A stretch of DNA of 64,000 nucleotides from Acanthaster planci (GCF_001949145.1 NW_019091503.1:496121-560120); one strand, 5' to 3'; shown: positions 35,501-47,865, counted from the stretch's first letter. The notes: generated by a model not told the origin, from the sequence alone. Made by a program: numbers and translations.

Positions 35501-36533
35501 CATTTGACCAGTTACCCAAATGTAGATGGTAGCATATTTGCAATAATAAAATTAGGGTGATCTTGAATTTGTTCATTATTAAAGCACACTGCCCCTGGTC
35601 CTCTGCTTGATTCCATCCCAACTCGTGACTGTTCAGTGCTGGACATCATTAACTATGTTTGTCCAAGAAATAGCCTTCAATTTGCTACCACGCCGTCAAG
35701 AGGTTAGGCCTATTAAGACATAGTTTAGGTTCTGTTTGGTTGGCGAGTTTATTTCAATAACCATTTTACACACGGAACTTTTTTGTAGAATCTTGTAATG
35801 CTGTGCTCATATTTATTGCACATACAAGAAATGAAAGGGAAGAAAGTTTGCCAACTTATTTAACGGCGGCTCAGTTGCCATCAATACAAATTAATTTAGA
35901 TTAATTTAAGTGATTAAGATGTGGCAAAAGAAAGATACGTGATTTCAATATGAATGATACAGACTGTCCGTTAAGGATAGAGGATACGGTGTACCGATGA
36001 ACGATGCATTTTAAAAATGCAAAGCCTGGACCCCTGAATATTACCAGAGCTGATAGGATTATAAGAATTGAGTTAAAGTCTTGATGAACCTGGGTAAAAT
36101 TCATAGCATACCTTCGGTAGACTACCGTCAGATATTGCCTTGTCAACCGTTACACGGCACTTTCTCGTTTGACGCGGTCGGTTCGATGCACTTCAGCTAT
36201 AAATTCATAATTACATTACTGAAGAGTCAACAAAGTCCTTAAAGACAATCATTTGTTTAAGACTTCATATCCAGATATGTCCTCAACGTAGATTTAATGA
36301 AGTTTCCCGTTCTTTTGCGTCATAATTTCTTATACTATTTTAGTTCAACAAAAAGTATACTTGCTTTAAAGGCACTATCAAAAAAGCTAAAGTTACTCGG
36401 GAAATTAAACATTCCATTTTACGAGATGTCACCTTTAAAATGCTTCTGTCGTTATTGATGTTTCTTTTAGATGTTCAGTTCCTTTTCCATATTGCTAACA
36501 TGCGATCTGCAGAAATTGTGACTATGAACTTAC
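32509..36533. other. No supported gene; one GC-richer block
   Basis: AT-rich apart from 34480-34870, which is GC-richer, open in one plus frame (34486-34875) and two minus frames, and holds an inverted CCAAT at 34664. Openness in several frames argues for base composition rather than coding. TAGGCCTA lies at 35705-35712. Confidence 0.4.
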
Positions 36534-36588
36534 CAACAGATCTCCTAATCTCCACACCATGAGCTCCAACTTCAGGTATAGACGATAT
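36534..36588 (-). CDS. Candidate minus-strand internal exon, 55 bases
   Basis: Between an acceptor ending tttaaag and a strong donor (TGTTG|GTAAGTTC) lies an open stretch reading SSIPEVGAHGVEIRRSV, with a stop just upstream of the acceptor in the same frame. The composition looks like protein. The acceptor's pyrimidine tract is weak. I cannot name the protein or find adjoining exons. Confidence 0.25.
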
Positions 36589-36620
36589 CTTTAAAGTCCG
36601 TGATCAAGAGAACGCAGGTG

Positions 36621-36664
36621 TTCCCGGTCTTAAGACCACTCGGACTCGTGGTCTGTTGGGAACG
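36621..36664. repeat. Imperfect palindrome
   Basis: Outer arms gttccc/gggaac and inner arms agaccac/gtggtct form a 44-base hairpin. It lies just upstream, on the minus strand, of the candidate exon at 36534-36588. Confidence 0.5.
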
Positions 36665-37934
36665 ACCGGCATATTATCCTGCTTACTTTCCTTGGCTAGT
36701 TTGATTACAATTCTGCATGTTGTCGCTCGAACCCCTTATTTCATTAGATAACGAACAAAGGCCTAGCCGGTTTAGTGTATTCAAGAAATAGATTCGCTCA
36801 GAAGAAAGTGAGGTGGGGTTTTACTTTGGCTCCTTTTTTATCTCTCTTTGTTTTAGAGTTTCCTTACACCTTTCTTGGGATGTTTTTCCAAGGTATGACA
36901 GAGATAGATGTCTTTAGAGGAGAGATACTGTTTTCTTGCCCCTACATTTGTGATTAATGTGAAGTGTAGCTTCATGAATATTTTCTTACAACATTGGTAT
37001 GTAGGATGGAGCAACGGTAGAGTTTAATATTAGAGTGTTGATGACCTACAGACGGAAATTCAGCTTTGTAACCTATTTTTCCTCTTCAAAGTGCAAGCGT
37101 TTCACATAAAATCAATCCCACCTAATATGATGAAAGCAAATTTTGACCCGTGAGTCACATTTTGAAGTAAAGTCAGAGAAGGTAAATTTAACTCATTTAT
37201 TCAAATGGGACTTGCGTGAGGGTATTTTCCCTACTGTCAAGTTGACTTTTGTTCCCCGAAGCTTCAAACCCGTGCGTCATTCCACGTGTTCCAGCAGGTG
37301 AATTTGCGCGGGAAATTTGGCTAGTACAAACACCGATTCAGATTCATAAAACTCGTCAATCAGAAACCTTGTAAAAATTTAGCATGTACTAAAGTCTTCT
37401 AAACGTGGCATGCTTGGGAACAGTCTACGATGGGAGTAGACAGATTTCCTTATCAATTTTTAATTCCATGAAATTAAACATAGCGAATCCAATGGGAGAT
37501 ACCTAACAGCCTCCGTTATTAACCATGTCGTGCATATTGATGAGAACATTAACCAATCTTCGTACCTGTGGGAATGCGATTGGAAAGTTACCGGGGAACT
37601 TTCGACTCGATTTGAATCACGCTTGAAACTGAAAGGATTAAAAAAACTGGATTCAAGCTTTAGTAACAGTGCGTACATTGTATTTAGTATTTTGGGTGAT
37701 GCTGTTGCATGGTTTAAAGAGACGAAAGTGTCGTTGAATATTTTTCCATAACCTTTTTCAAAATTTGCACTTGTGGAGGAAGGATCAAGTCGGATATTTC
37801 TGGCGGCCTGTGCAGGTTTTGAGAATTTCCGAATATTTTTTAATTATTTGCTATTCTCAAAGCAACAAAGAAACACCTGAAGCAAGAATGCAGATATGCG
37901 GATACGAGGGTAGATTCTTGTTTGTTTTCATTCA
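36665..37934. other. No supported gene; lone E2F-like site
   Basis: A good E2F consensus (tttcccgcgc on the minus strand) lies at about 37305-37318, near a CACGTG E-box at about 37284. No exon could be tied to it. Confidence 0.35.
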
Positions 37935-38015
37935 TGACCAATCACAGCGCGCGAAATCTGTCGACCCTTTCCAAACGCGCACTGGGTCGACAGATTGCGC
38001 GCATTGTGATTGGTC
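37935..38015. mobile_element. Compact hairpin element with CCAAT boxes at both ends
   Basis: Two 33-base arms, 37935-37967 and 37983-38015, are near-perfect reverse complements (tgaccaatcaca.gcgcgc.., ctgtcgaccc) around a 15-base loop. Each end carries CCAAT reading inward. It is 81 bp in all and probably a minimal MITE. The long plus frame running through it (37765-38148) is not thought to be a gene. Confidence 0.8.
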
Positions 38016-41000
38016 AACGCGTTGCAAACTCTTGGAGATGCACTATTGTGAAATGCCCGTATTACTATTGATTACGAAAATCAGTTTGTATCTTTTGGGC
38101 CCAACTATATTGAAACTGTGTTTGAAATACGGTTCTGAAGATTTTTAATTTATGCCAAAGTAAAAACATTTGCTTGATTTTTCAGGTTATTAAGTGGGAA
38201 ATATAAAGGATTCATTTAAACGCGTCTCTATTCTTTGAGAAACATAAGCATATTCTATTCTGTCTCTTAAAACCCGCTCAGCTTAAGTGAAACCTTGATC
38301 TCTTCTATGAATAGAGCTCTCATTGATGCAGTTGGAGTAAGTAGTCGCCAGTTATCAAAAGAAGCTATCTACAGGAGAGGAAATTAAGAAAATTGAATCA
38401 TTATTCTATTTTCGTCCATGTATTCCAAATTTGACTGAAGATATTAGCGGGGGAATGCATAGATAAGACTGTTTAAAATAAGTATTGTATTATATGTGTA
38501 CAGTCTGGCCGTATGGAAGACGTGAAGATGCGAGATATGCAATTGGTAAATATGAACCGCAGGCTCACAAAGTGTAATCTAGATTGGAATTCAAAAATAA
38601 CCACGACCGTCGACTTTTCCGTCAGTCATTACTTTCAAAGTACATACAGACCGTGTCCGTAATCTATAAATTGGTTTTCAAAGCATGATGCATGTAGAAT
38701 GAGGCTAATAATATTTTCTAACTTGCCGTTCCATGTTGTTTTTACCTCAGGACGGGACCGGTCAACTCTCTCTTTATGCTTCGAAGAGATAAGTACGGTT
38801 ATAAACATCAACTAATATATTTGAAACTGCATAGCATTTTTGAGGTACTCACTGAATATAAGTAATTCTGTTAACATTGGAATATACAAAGAAAGGAAAG
38901 TTTTCAAAATGGCTATAGGTAATATTGATGAGCATAAGTAATATTGATGGGCATTTGTGATAAGCAATCATTACGTGTACTTTAAAATTAAAAGAGATTA
39001 AGTTGACTGCACTAACACTACAAAATATTAATGGATTCTGATGATTCATCTAAAATACAGTTGTTAACCCACCGGAGGATGAATTGGACGTTCTTGAAGC
39101 CCACAGGTGGACACTCTGCTTAGGGGTAGCAGGTAATAAACATTCTCCTGTTGATAAGAGTTGTTCATGCTGGCGGACATTGAGATTGAAGACGATGGGT
39201 TAAACTCACCTGCTTGACCGTACTTTCTACCGTACAGCCACCCTGGCCGATTGGTTTAGCTTAATGTTATCATCGTTATAAGATGAATATAACTCTAGTT
39301 GATGAGACAGACATATTCCTTATAATCTCCCAATCTCCCGTGATTTTCGCAAGAAAAAATAGGCTAATCGTGGACTTCTTTGTCCTGAACTGAATACAGA
39401 AACATTTTCATGATCGATACATCATAAGGTTCGATCAGATGTGTTGCTCTTTTGTCATCAGCGTGCAACAATTTCCAAATACGTCGTTTGTAATGTTTCA
39501 TTTCCTTTTATCAAATCGTGTTATGTGATAAAAACTTGACAGTCCAGTTTCTATCACTTTGTAAATGTATTTAGAAGCAAACCATTACGCGTCCGATTCC
39601 TACACATCAATGTTCAGTTTGCAAAACACTTTCACTCAACGTTCAGGTTTAATGCATATGCATGTTTATGGTAAGAAAGTGTTTATAGAAAAAGAAAAGT
39701 GTTCAGTTGCTCAATTCAATGAAAATGAAAGTTCAAAAGTGGTTCTACAAAAGACGCAGCGTATTCTTCACATAAGGCGTAAGGGCCCACTGAGACAAGC
39801 TCGCATGTTCCTGATTCTTGAAAAAAAACTTACTGGTTGAAGGGCGGGACTTGCCAGTTGAAAGGATATTTTGTACTGATAGTTTGAGGTAGCAACCATA
39901 CCTCAAGAGCCACTCACAAACCCACGTTCTTAAGGAAGATTACACCGGGAACAGTCATGGATAGAGACCCTCAACTATCGGGCGGGTAGAATCGATAATT
40001 GTGATTGGCCTGAGCTACCACTCGTTGAAAAGTAGACGCGTACAAAGCTTCTCAAGGAAGTAATTCGTGAAGAGGCTCTCTATCGCACTTACCTAGCTAG
40101 AAATCTTGGCCGTGTCTATATATGTGACGTGACGATAGAAGTCTTGATCCCCTCCTGGCCAGTAGAAGTCATTACTAAACACAAAGTCATGACTACAGTT
40201 TGGATGACTGTAGTTTTTAGCGTAGGTCTCGTATTACATTCTTTCTGCGTCGAAATGGAAAGGGAATAAGATTGAGCTGAATATTCAAAAAACTGGTTTA
40301 AAGCAGCATTTCTGACAAAAACACACTATTGAAAGCATCCTCATCAGCACTTCACTGTATCGTCTTCACTTGAGCAGTCCACTTAATTGCCCGAGTTTCT
40401 CTTTTTATGGACTCAAGGAGTGATGGTTATTAAGCATTCTGAGTCAAGAGTGAGATTTACTGGAGTGTTTGGTAAACTAGGAGCTAGGCAACTTTGATTT
40501 GTGGGGGGCAATGATAGATATTAACATCTCCTTATCCAGGTTATGTCAATAACCTGTGCCATGAACAAAAGTCATGTACTCTCGGGTCAGTATTGCTGTA
40601 CTATAGTATGTGTGCTCCATCTCGTAGTGTCAAGCACGCTTGTATACATAAGCAGACGACCCATCATGCAGAATAATGACAAGTGTTTCGACAAGTAAAT
40701 GTGACGGAGGAGATACACGCGAACCAACTCCATGATACTCTGCCCTTTTCGGCATGATCAGCTCAATTTCTGAATAAGTGTGCGGTTTCTTGGGATGTGT
40801 TCATATGGATATGCTGTGCAAGTCTTTTCAGCGAATTTAGTGCAAGCAGTTTAGGAGTAGATGTTAAAATGGTTTCACAAATTCCCATAAATTTAAGACT
40901 TCTTACTTGAGACTGCATCTGCAATCAAACAGAGATTGATTTTTGAAGAGGTTTGTGAATACATATTGAATGTGTCAATGAATCAGCCAATTTATTGCGA

Positions 41001-41372
41001 ATCAAGGAAGGTATAGCCATGCATATGACCTTGTGTTTGCTGAGAATCATCAGATATTGACTAGTGTCTGCATGTATAAAGAAAGGGGAATCACTTAAGA
41101 GGAATAAGGATGTAAGAAAAGGGTGGGCATAGTACATGACAGGTAGGAGAAAGGCATACATAGAGAGTGTTTATCAGAAGTGGTTAGGTTGGTTGGTCGT
41201 CCTTTTGGATGGTGATGGATGGGTATATAAATGAGCCGGTAGGTTGGTCGCACAGCATAGGCTGCACTGTGCCCTTGACATTAACTTTTGCCGTTATTTT
41301 CAATTTCCAGGCAAGGGTTAGCGACGTTGTGATCATTACTTCCGCTCAGTGACAAATGGTCGGCATTAATAT
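38016..41372. other. No supported gene
   Basis: AT-rich. A 20-base tandem duplication (gtaatattgatg.gcat) lies at about 38919-38957. An open stretch at 40036-40269 has no start or splice evidence. Confidence 0.4.
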
Positions 41373-41394
41373 GGCGGGAAAAAACGGCGCGAAA
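41373..41394. promoter_or_regulatory. Paired E2F sites
   Basis: ggcgggaaa (41373-41381) and ggcgcgaaa (41386-41394) are two E2F consensus sites 13 bases apart in the same orientation, in AT-rich surroundings. Such pairs mark promoters of cell-cycle genes. An ORF begins 50 bases downstream. Confidence 0.5.
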
Positions 41395-41444
41395 TGTTTC
41401 ACATCACTGAGCTGAGAATAGCTCACTAAAACCGACTTGTCATC

Positions 41445-41612
41445 ATGGAACTATTCATCAATGCTATAGTTTCCAGCCTATTGATAAATGGTACACTCAA
41501 GACTTCGTTCCACCAACCTGCTCAAGCGATGTTCACTTTATTTGACACAATGCGGGGTATTTCGAAATCTTTACAACAGAGGCGTAACGGGGTACAACTT
41601 TATGATGGATGA
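41445..41612 (+). CDS. Candidate small ORF or first exon downstream of E2F sites
   Basis: ATG in good context (A at -3, G at +4) opens 55 codons to TGA at 41610-41612. The N-terminus MELFINAIVSSLLING is hydrophobic and might be a weak signal or membrane segment; the rest is polar (ISKSLQQRRNGVQLYDG). A possible donor (CGGG|GTATTT, 41557) would shorten it and allow splicing to 41810. No family recognised. Support comes from its position behind paired E2F sites and from its start context. Confidence 0.3.
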   Translation: MELFINAIVSSLLINGTLKTSFHQPAQAMFTLFDTMRGISKSLQQRRNGVQLYDG

Positions 41613-41809
41613 ACATAAGTCAATACTACGGGAGGAAATATGAGGTTGAGATTAACTTGAGATTTGATCGTTAATCTGGCAAATAGCAAAAACTGTAACT
41701 TTTTTTTTCGTGCAAAAATAATGATCCATCGGTCATCTGTGTTGCATATTTCCTAGTCTTCCTTTCTCGAATCTTTTACAAACCAGCAACACGTCTTTCT
41801 TTCTTTCAG

Positions 41810-41887
41810 CATTTGATTAAGAAGTCTTCCTATAGACAACTGCCTCATTTGTAATGGAGGGGTGTCTTCAATTACTTTGATAATAAA
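41810..41887 (+). CDS. Candidate plus-strand terminal exon with poly(A) signal
   Basis: A very pyrimidine-rich acceptor (gtctttctttctttcag) is followed by a short open frame (HLIKKSSYRQLPHL, stop 41852-41854) and AATAAA at 41882-41887. The combination looks like the end of a transcript. It could pair with the small ORF at 41445 in another phase. The coding part is too short to judge. Confidence 0.25.
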
Positions 41888-44800
41888 AGCCATTAGCCAG
41901 TAAAATCACTCACCAAAGAAAATTCAAGGAGCCCCAGCCAGTGTCCGTTTCATTTTGCGGCTACAATACACAAAAATTTGTAAGAAGATAAAACTATGCT
42001 TGCATCGAATTAAAACTGGGTTCTCAAACGATTCGACCCGAGCACTGACGTAATCGTAGTCGGGATGTTAACATCGAGTTCCTCTTTTGACGAATTCACA
42101 CGGTAAAAATCCAAGTTATAACATTTTGGTCCAAGGAACTGGTATAAGAAATAGGTGAATATGTCCTGCGTCTGTTACATGTTACCAGATATGCATGGCA
42201 TATCGACCTTGTACAGTAATTGCCTAATATATCATTCCATTCCTTTTGGATGCTATTCCTTGGTAATTTTTACACCCTTGAAATCAACCCAAAGCGACAC
42301 GATGGGATCGAGTCGAACCTAGTCTCAGCAGCTTGTTTACACAGTCTTCCCCGCCTCGTCTAAGCGTTTCATTGCTTGCTATTTTGTGATTAATTAGGTC
42401 CTTCATCCGAAGAGTCTCATAGCGTATCGACGGGGACATTGGGTTTACTGGGGTGTAACGATGCGTAACCAGGGTAACCAGCCTTTACTCGCATTCTAAT
42501 GACATGATGAGAGTCCTGAGGCCCCACAAGCAACAATGCGAAGCCAGAACCATTTATAACACCCTTCGATTATGAGTCTAATCACTCCACGCAAACATTC
42601 ACAGTTATTGGTGAACTTTCTCCCGGAACAGCGTAAAATCTCCCCAGTGTAGAATTACCTGACAATTCTTGGAGTTTGTTCTCTCAGCTCTTCAATAGAC
42701 CTTAAATCAAAAGTTACAGAATAAAAAAAATATTTGAACTACCATAATCGTCCTGTAAGAAAAAGTATGGCCCAAAGTCTGCACATTAGAAAATATATGG
42801 AGAGAAAACATTTTCCCTTACAGCCTAATATCACTGTCTTTTGAACCTCTGTAATATTTTTGTGATAAAGTTTTCAAAGAGTACTCCACAGTAAGGTTTG
42901 TAGTAGATGCTCTTTGCGGTCTCACCGTTTCGAGCATTGAAAAACTTGTCTGAGTATGGAAGAAAATGGTATTTCTCGTTTCAATGCTGAATTCTATTCA
43001 TCAGGAAATAAACTTCCTACCGTTCATTTTGGCAGCACAATATGAATCCTCTCTGCATGGTTATGAATCTAACCCTGAGCAGCCTGATCTGATCGTCTTC
43101 GAGAAATTAATCAACGATGGGGGAAATGGAAATATCAAGGAATGGACTCCTCCTACCCTTAATACTTTGCCCCCCCCCCACACACACACTGATACAATCC
43201 TAGCGGCGCCTATGGCGCCTATACTATTTGGGTGCAGTAGTTTCATATACAAACCTAGCGTTTGGTGCAGTCACCTTCTCTTCTGTCTACGTGTGTCTCC
43301 CTATTTTATACCATACTTTCGTCTGTGGTTGTTTTGGTAAAAGGTAGCGAGGAAATTGGATAAGCTTGAATGATAATGAGACATGAACTAAAATGGAACT
43401 GTAGCCAACATCATGAATTAGTTCCAATACCATAACTTCTTTATTTTAGCGGTTGCGGTCCTTTGTTTGTTAAGGTTTTACTATATTGATAAGTTTGAAT
43501 CATAATTTATGTCATACAAATTTGAATACATTGAAAGTGTGTTTTTTATTTGCTTGGTAATGTATTTACTGCACCAGACTTCCTCATAAACAAAAAGGAA
43601 TGATCATTGTCGTTCCTTGCTGTATTGCTGGTCCCTGCACGACGTTAATTTAATTTTGTTTTGAGTTGGGTGGCTGATGGCAATATGCTCGCCATTTGGC
43701 TGTGACTCGGGTTGCTAATAGATGTAGAATCTATGGATCTTCCCAATATAGTGCATACAAGGTATAATAAAACCCCCAAAAAGAGCCGGGATCGGAATCC
43801 GCTCAACCTCCCCTCCCTCTGACATTTTACCAATATCGCCTCAGTACATTTGTTTTTCAGGAGTTGAACCTTAAGAGTTTTTAGAATAACTCTTTGCAGT
43901 CATTTTGATACCAATTTTGTGAAAATCGGACATACTTTTCTTGCACAGCGCGCACTTTTCTGAGACAGGTCAGCCAAAAATGTATACTTTTTCTACTGCG
44001 GTGCTCAATGCACACAGGCTAGCACGCATGTAGCCTTGAACTTCAATTGAGCGTAGCAACAAAACCGTACGTTTGATTAAGTTTAAACTTCACGTGTGTA
44101 ATAAAAAGGAGTTTTTCTACATGCATGGCAAGCCTTAAAACAAAATAAAGGAAGCACAGCCGAGTTCTTTAAGGGACAGGATCATCTCCGGCTGTGAGAT
44201 GGGCCAAAATAACCCAGCGTTTTTAGAGTTAGGAGGCAAGTACCTTGTTAATGATAAACAGACTTCTTGTGTTCTGTTTAAACACCTGTTTTTCTATGTA
44301 ATTTTTTTCTGAATTAAATGTTGTCCAGTTCAATATTTTGAGTTGTCATGCACGTATATTTGTCACAAATAAGCTGGAGAAGTGTTGGACTAAACATAGT
44401 GATGAGTAATCGAACGATGAATCACTTCATGTCTTACACAGAACAAAGACCGTCAACGAGAGGCTTGTCCCTTTTTCTGCACTTGGTAACAACCTGCATC
44501 ATGAATTTTGTTGCCTTGCATCAAATTAATGATAATTATTGTCGATTCACTTTAATTTTAAGGAATATATTTGCGGAACTCCCTAAAAAAGTTGTTAAAT
44601 GTTTTTCTTTCAAGACAGGTTTGGTCAGACAAACAGGGTTTAGGTAAACTTTTAAAAGGCGAAAAATACACCGCAGTTCACTTTTATATCTTGACCTGGC
44701 TAGGCGTATAATAAGACTGTACAATGGAACATGGGAGCACATACATGTGAAGCTTCAAATATCAGATGAGATATAATTTGGAAATTTGAACCATACGCTG

Positions 44801-45726
44801 ACAATCTTCCAGCAGACTTCACAGGTACTTCACTGCACTTCCTTCCCACATGCATGCTTTCTGTTCACGACGCTACATCAACAAAAACTCCTCTCAGCGC
44901 TATTCAGATTCATTTCTGCCGCCAGAACTCCACGGATTCCATTTTCCTATGTGTTCGGTTGGTAAGTCCCTACCTTCTTGGTGAGTTGACATATGCCTCA
45001 ACGAGTGTTATGGTAGCTAACCATTTGGGGCTGGCACTGTTGGGATATACAAACTCTTCGCAGCACCGAGGGTCATCAAGTGTCTTAACAAAACCCTCTA
45101 ACTGCCGGAGGTTAGCCCAGCGGGCACGGACCCTGCCGTCATGTCTTCGGAGAATTTTGTCGTGGGATGATTTTTAGCGCATGAAACGGCCGTAATGGGG
45201 CCTGGATTTACTCTGCAGCAGTTGGCCATATTTCTATGACTGATTCCCAGGTTTCGTCACAAAATAAGCCTATTTGTCTTCGGGAAGCTAAAAATACGGA
45301 GAATAACAATCCCGTCATCACCAAAGTGGATTTATCTGATATTTTCCCCAGGATTCCAGGATATTTCCATGGTGCCAAGGATGTTGAAATGCTTCTACAT
45401 AATAAATACTTAGTATCAGACATGTGTCTGTAGTTTCTTTTTGTTTTTTGGAATTCTGAATTGTACCTTTGAAACAAATCTTTTTTTCACACATTTAAAA
45501 GTAAGGGGCAAATTGTAAAAAAAACCCACCGTCTTCATTGGAAGACTTGGCTTTCCATGCCTCTTCTTCCTATGGCAAAATCATTCACACGAGGGGAGAA
45601 AAGATTGCGACATAAGTATTTTAATGAATACCACGACTGTAGACACGAGTGTAGACGCATGAAGACTTCAGATAAGAAGGTTGCATTCTGCTGTAGGTGG
45701 TATCTATTTGGAAATAATTCATTCAC
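41888..45726. other. No supported gene
   Basis: AT-rich. A poly-C run and (CA)5 lie at 43170-43188. A strong plus donor (GTTG|GTAAGT) near 44960 follows an open stretch from about 44899 that could be an exon, but nothing links it to a protein. Confidence 0.35.
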
Positions 45727-45852
45727 CTGTCTTAGCAAAAAGTCTGTGTAATTGATAAATTCTAATTTATTTTTTTTCAGCTTGGCCAGTCCTCGCCGAA
45801 GGACCTTTAACCTAATTTGATTTTTTCCCTCTAAGTCATCCCCATCAGCCAT
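45727..45852 (-). CDS. Candidate minus-strand first coding exon, lysine-rich
   Basis: ATG at 45852-45850 sits in strong context (agaaATGG). It opens 42 codons (MADGDDLEGKNQIRLKVL, then a Lys-rich, helix-prone stretch ending YTDFLLRQ) up to a good donor CAG|GTGAAT in phase 0. Upstream, on the minus strand, is a CpG-bearing segment with gtCCAATac, suitable for a promoter. The Lys/Leu pattern suggests a coiled coil. I do not recognise the protein and see no second exon. A plus-strand acceptor-like sequence (tttttttcag, 45771-45780) lies opposite and is probably chance. Confidence 0.35.
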
Positions 45853-46790
45853 TTCTGACTTTTGAGGCAACACAAGTAACGGTATTGGACGGCCGGCTTT
45901 GGCGACATGGTAAGCCGACGAAGAAGTAATAATCACTCGTGCAACTTACGTCAAGGAAACGCGCAATCTGTACCTTGGAGCTAGAAGCAACGAGATGAGT
46001 TTACGGCGAGAGTGTGCCAAGGCGGAAGAGCCAAGTGTTGCTAGCACCGCAACAGTTTCTTCGCTTTATTTCTGCCCGAGGGGGCCCCTCTATAGCCCCC
46101 CCAACTCTCTCTTCCTTGTGACAACAGTTCGTGGATTAGTCCGACTCTGCCAGTATGGCACAAGTAATGAAAGTGGTCGGGAAATACGGCGCCTTGCTAG
46201 GTATGAAATGAAAATCTTGCAGCTGCAATGCGTGTGGTATGAGCATCATGAACTGGGTGAGAAGGAGGATGGCGTTTCAACTGTCAAGAAGCTGTCATCT
46301 CGTCATTCTTTGATATCCATTCTCTGTCTCGATGATTGTCTTGTATAGCTTCAAATTTTCTCCTATATTTCAGGACTCTAAATAATAAAAACAGGGCTAC
46401 TGGCAGGCTTATCTATAAACGCACAAAGACGCCTTCAGTTTACCCAAGTGTAGCAGAGCTGATTATCCTTTTCGCGCATTAAACAAGTCCAAAGGAACCA
46501 GGTTTGTGTTTATTGCTCAAGAAACTTTAACGTCATATTAAGCGGTCCATGATATAGAAATTTATTCCTAAAATTCTCCAATGGTTAGGAGATTAGAAGA
46601 AAATGTTACCTTCTCTCTTTCCTGTAACATTCAACATCCTGTTTCAACTTCTATTGTTTCTCTTGGTCGACTATATATAATATTTTAAAGGTGTCTGCCC
46701 AAACTATAGGTGACGGTTTTTTTCTTAGGCTAAAATAAATTTGAGCAAAGAAAACATAAACTGAAACATTAATAAGAAGAAGAGATAATT
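45853..46790. other. No supported gene; moderately GC-rich upstream block
   Basis: The block 45890-46200 is GC-richer, with ggcggaag and gcgcaatc, and may be promoter for the minus-strand exon at 45727-45852. The plus frame at 45995-46348 has no recognisable content. Confidence 0.35.
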
Positions 46791-46860
46791 ACCTGGAGCG
46801 GGATTTGGACCTGTGATCTCAAAAACATCGTGCCTCTGCTCCAACTGGGCAATCATGCCC
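46791..46860 (-). repeat. tRNA-derived SINE-like sequence
   Basis: On the minus strand tgcccagttggagcagaggc (A box, 46832-46851) is followed by ggtccaaatcccg (B box, 46799-46811) at tRNA-like spacing. The acceptor stem does not close, so it is a tRNA relic or SINE head rather than a tRNA gene. It differs from the class II tRNA-like unit at 29.5 kb. Confidence 0.55.
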
Positions 46861-47119
46861 TATGTTGGTGGGCCCATTCGTCAGTACCCTTGTTCAGGGA
46901 ACTGATCAGACTCCTAAACAAACAAAACTGAGCAACCATCATCTCTCTACGTAACCTGCTCATTCCCATTTCTCATCCTCCTCCCTTCTTCCATCCATCA
47001 ATCAATCTATCACCGACTTGCATTACTAGCTGCATCAACACTCTCCAACTTTCAAAATCGTTCAGTCATCTGACATCCATCACCTTCCGCATCACCTGCC
47101 AATATCCATCGTCCTTCAG

Positions 47120-47432
47120 CTGCAAGAACACCAACAACACCATCAGCGACATCAACAACATCATTAGCAACACGTCTGCAAAATATCACAAACAACATCA
47201 TCAGCAACTCGTCAGCAGCATCAACAACATCATTAGCAGCACATCAGCAACATCAACAATATGTCAGCAGCACGTCAGCAACATATCACAAACAACATCA
47301 TCAGCAACACGTCAGCAACATCAACATCAATATACATCAGCAACATCAACAACACTATCAGCAACATACTATCAGCGAAATCAATAACATCGTCCACAAC
47401 ATATCCGCAACATCATCATAATCAACGCCATT
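47120..47432. repeat. Degenerate aacatcagc-type tandem repeat
   Basis: About 300 bases of imperfect repeats built from caacat, cagcaa and catcaacaa. The open plus frame within it (S, N, I and T only) is a by-product of the repeat. Confidence 0.8.
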
Positions 47433-47809
47433 CAACTCAGCAATCACTTTAGGCTCAAGGAATAATTGTATACTTGAAGTAATTCTACCACCTTTTTATC
47501 AAGTAAACAAACAGTCTTTACAGTGGATAACTTTAGAGCAACGTCCTCTTTCCTCCTAAATTGACTTAGTAGGCGTTTCATGCATTAATTTTCGAATAGG
47601 ATTGAGAAGACATCCCTATAAAATGGTGATATATATCATAATGCACACACATTTGAATGAATGTTACAACTGTTATACACTTAATTATTAATATTAAATT
47701 TATCTGCAATCATTGTTATGTTCTCTTGACTTTCCAACGGGGGAACCAAGTTTTTTTTTTCGATATTTCAACCACATGCATAAATAATGATCACCTATAA
47801 GGACAGTTA
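47433..47809. other. No supported gene
   Basis: AT-rich sequence between the tandem repeat and the element left end at the gap; nothing recognised. Confidence 0.5.
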
Positions 47810-47865
47810 TCAAGATGTATTTTTGCGTTGGGGAGATGTTAATTATATATAACGGGTTTGCCCTT
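47810..47865. mobile_element. Left end of a second TIR/tRNA-like element, cut by gap
   Basis: Matches the left inverted repeat of 29429-29750 (aagatgtatttttgcgttgg, then ggagatgttaat and the cgggtttgccctt end), then runs into Ns. The rest of the element, presumably with its Pol III unit, is in the gap or lost. Confidence 0.75.

Noticed and set aside
40036-40269. 77-codon open stretch after a TAG, with hydrophobic C-terminal part
   Set aside because: Stop-to-stop openness of this size is common in the window; there is no early ATG and no acceptor in phase.
41401-41612. Signal peptide claim for the small ORF at 41445
   Set aside because: The N-terminus is only mildly hydrophobic and contains Asn; I kept the ORF as a candidate but not the targeting claim.
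47120-47432. CRISPR-like array
   Set aside because: Degenerate short tandem repeats without spacers, in an animal genome.
47261-47452. Ser/Asn/Ile/Thr-rich ORF
   Set aside because: Entirely made by the aacatcagc-type tandem repeat.
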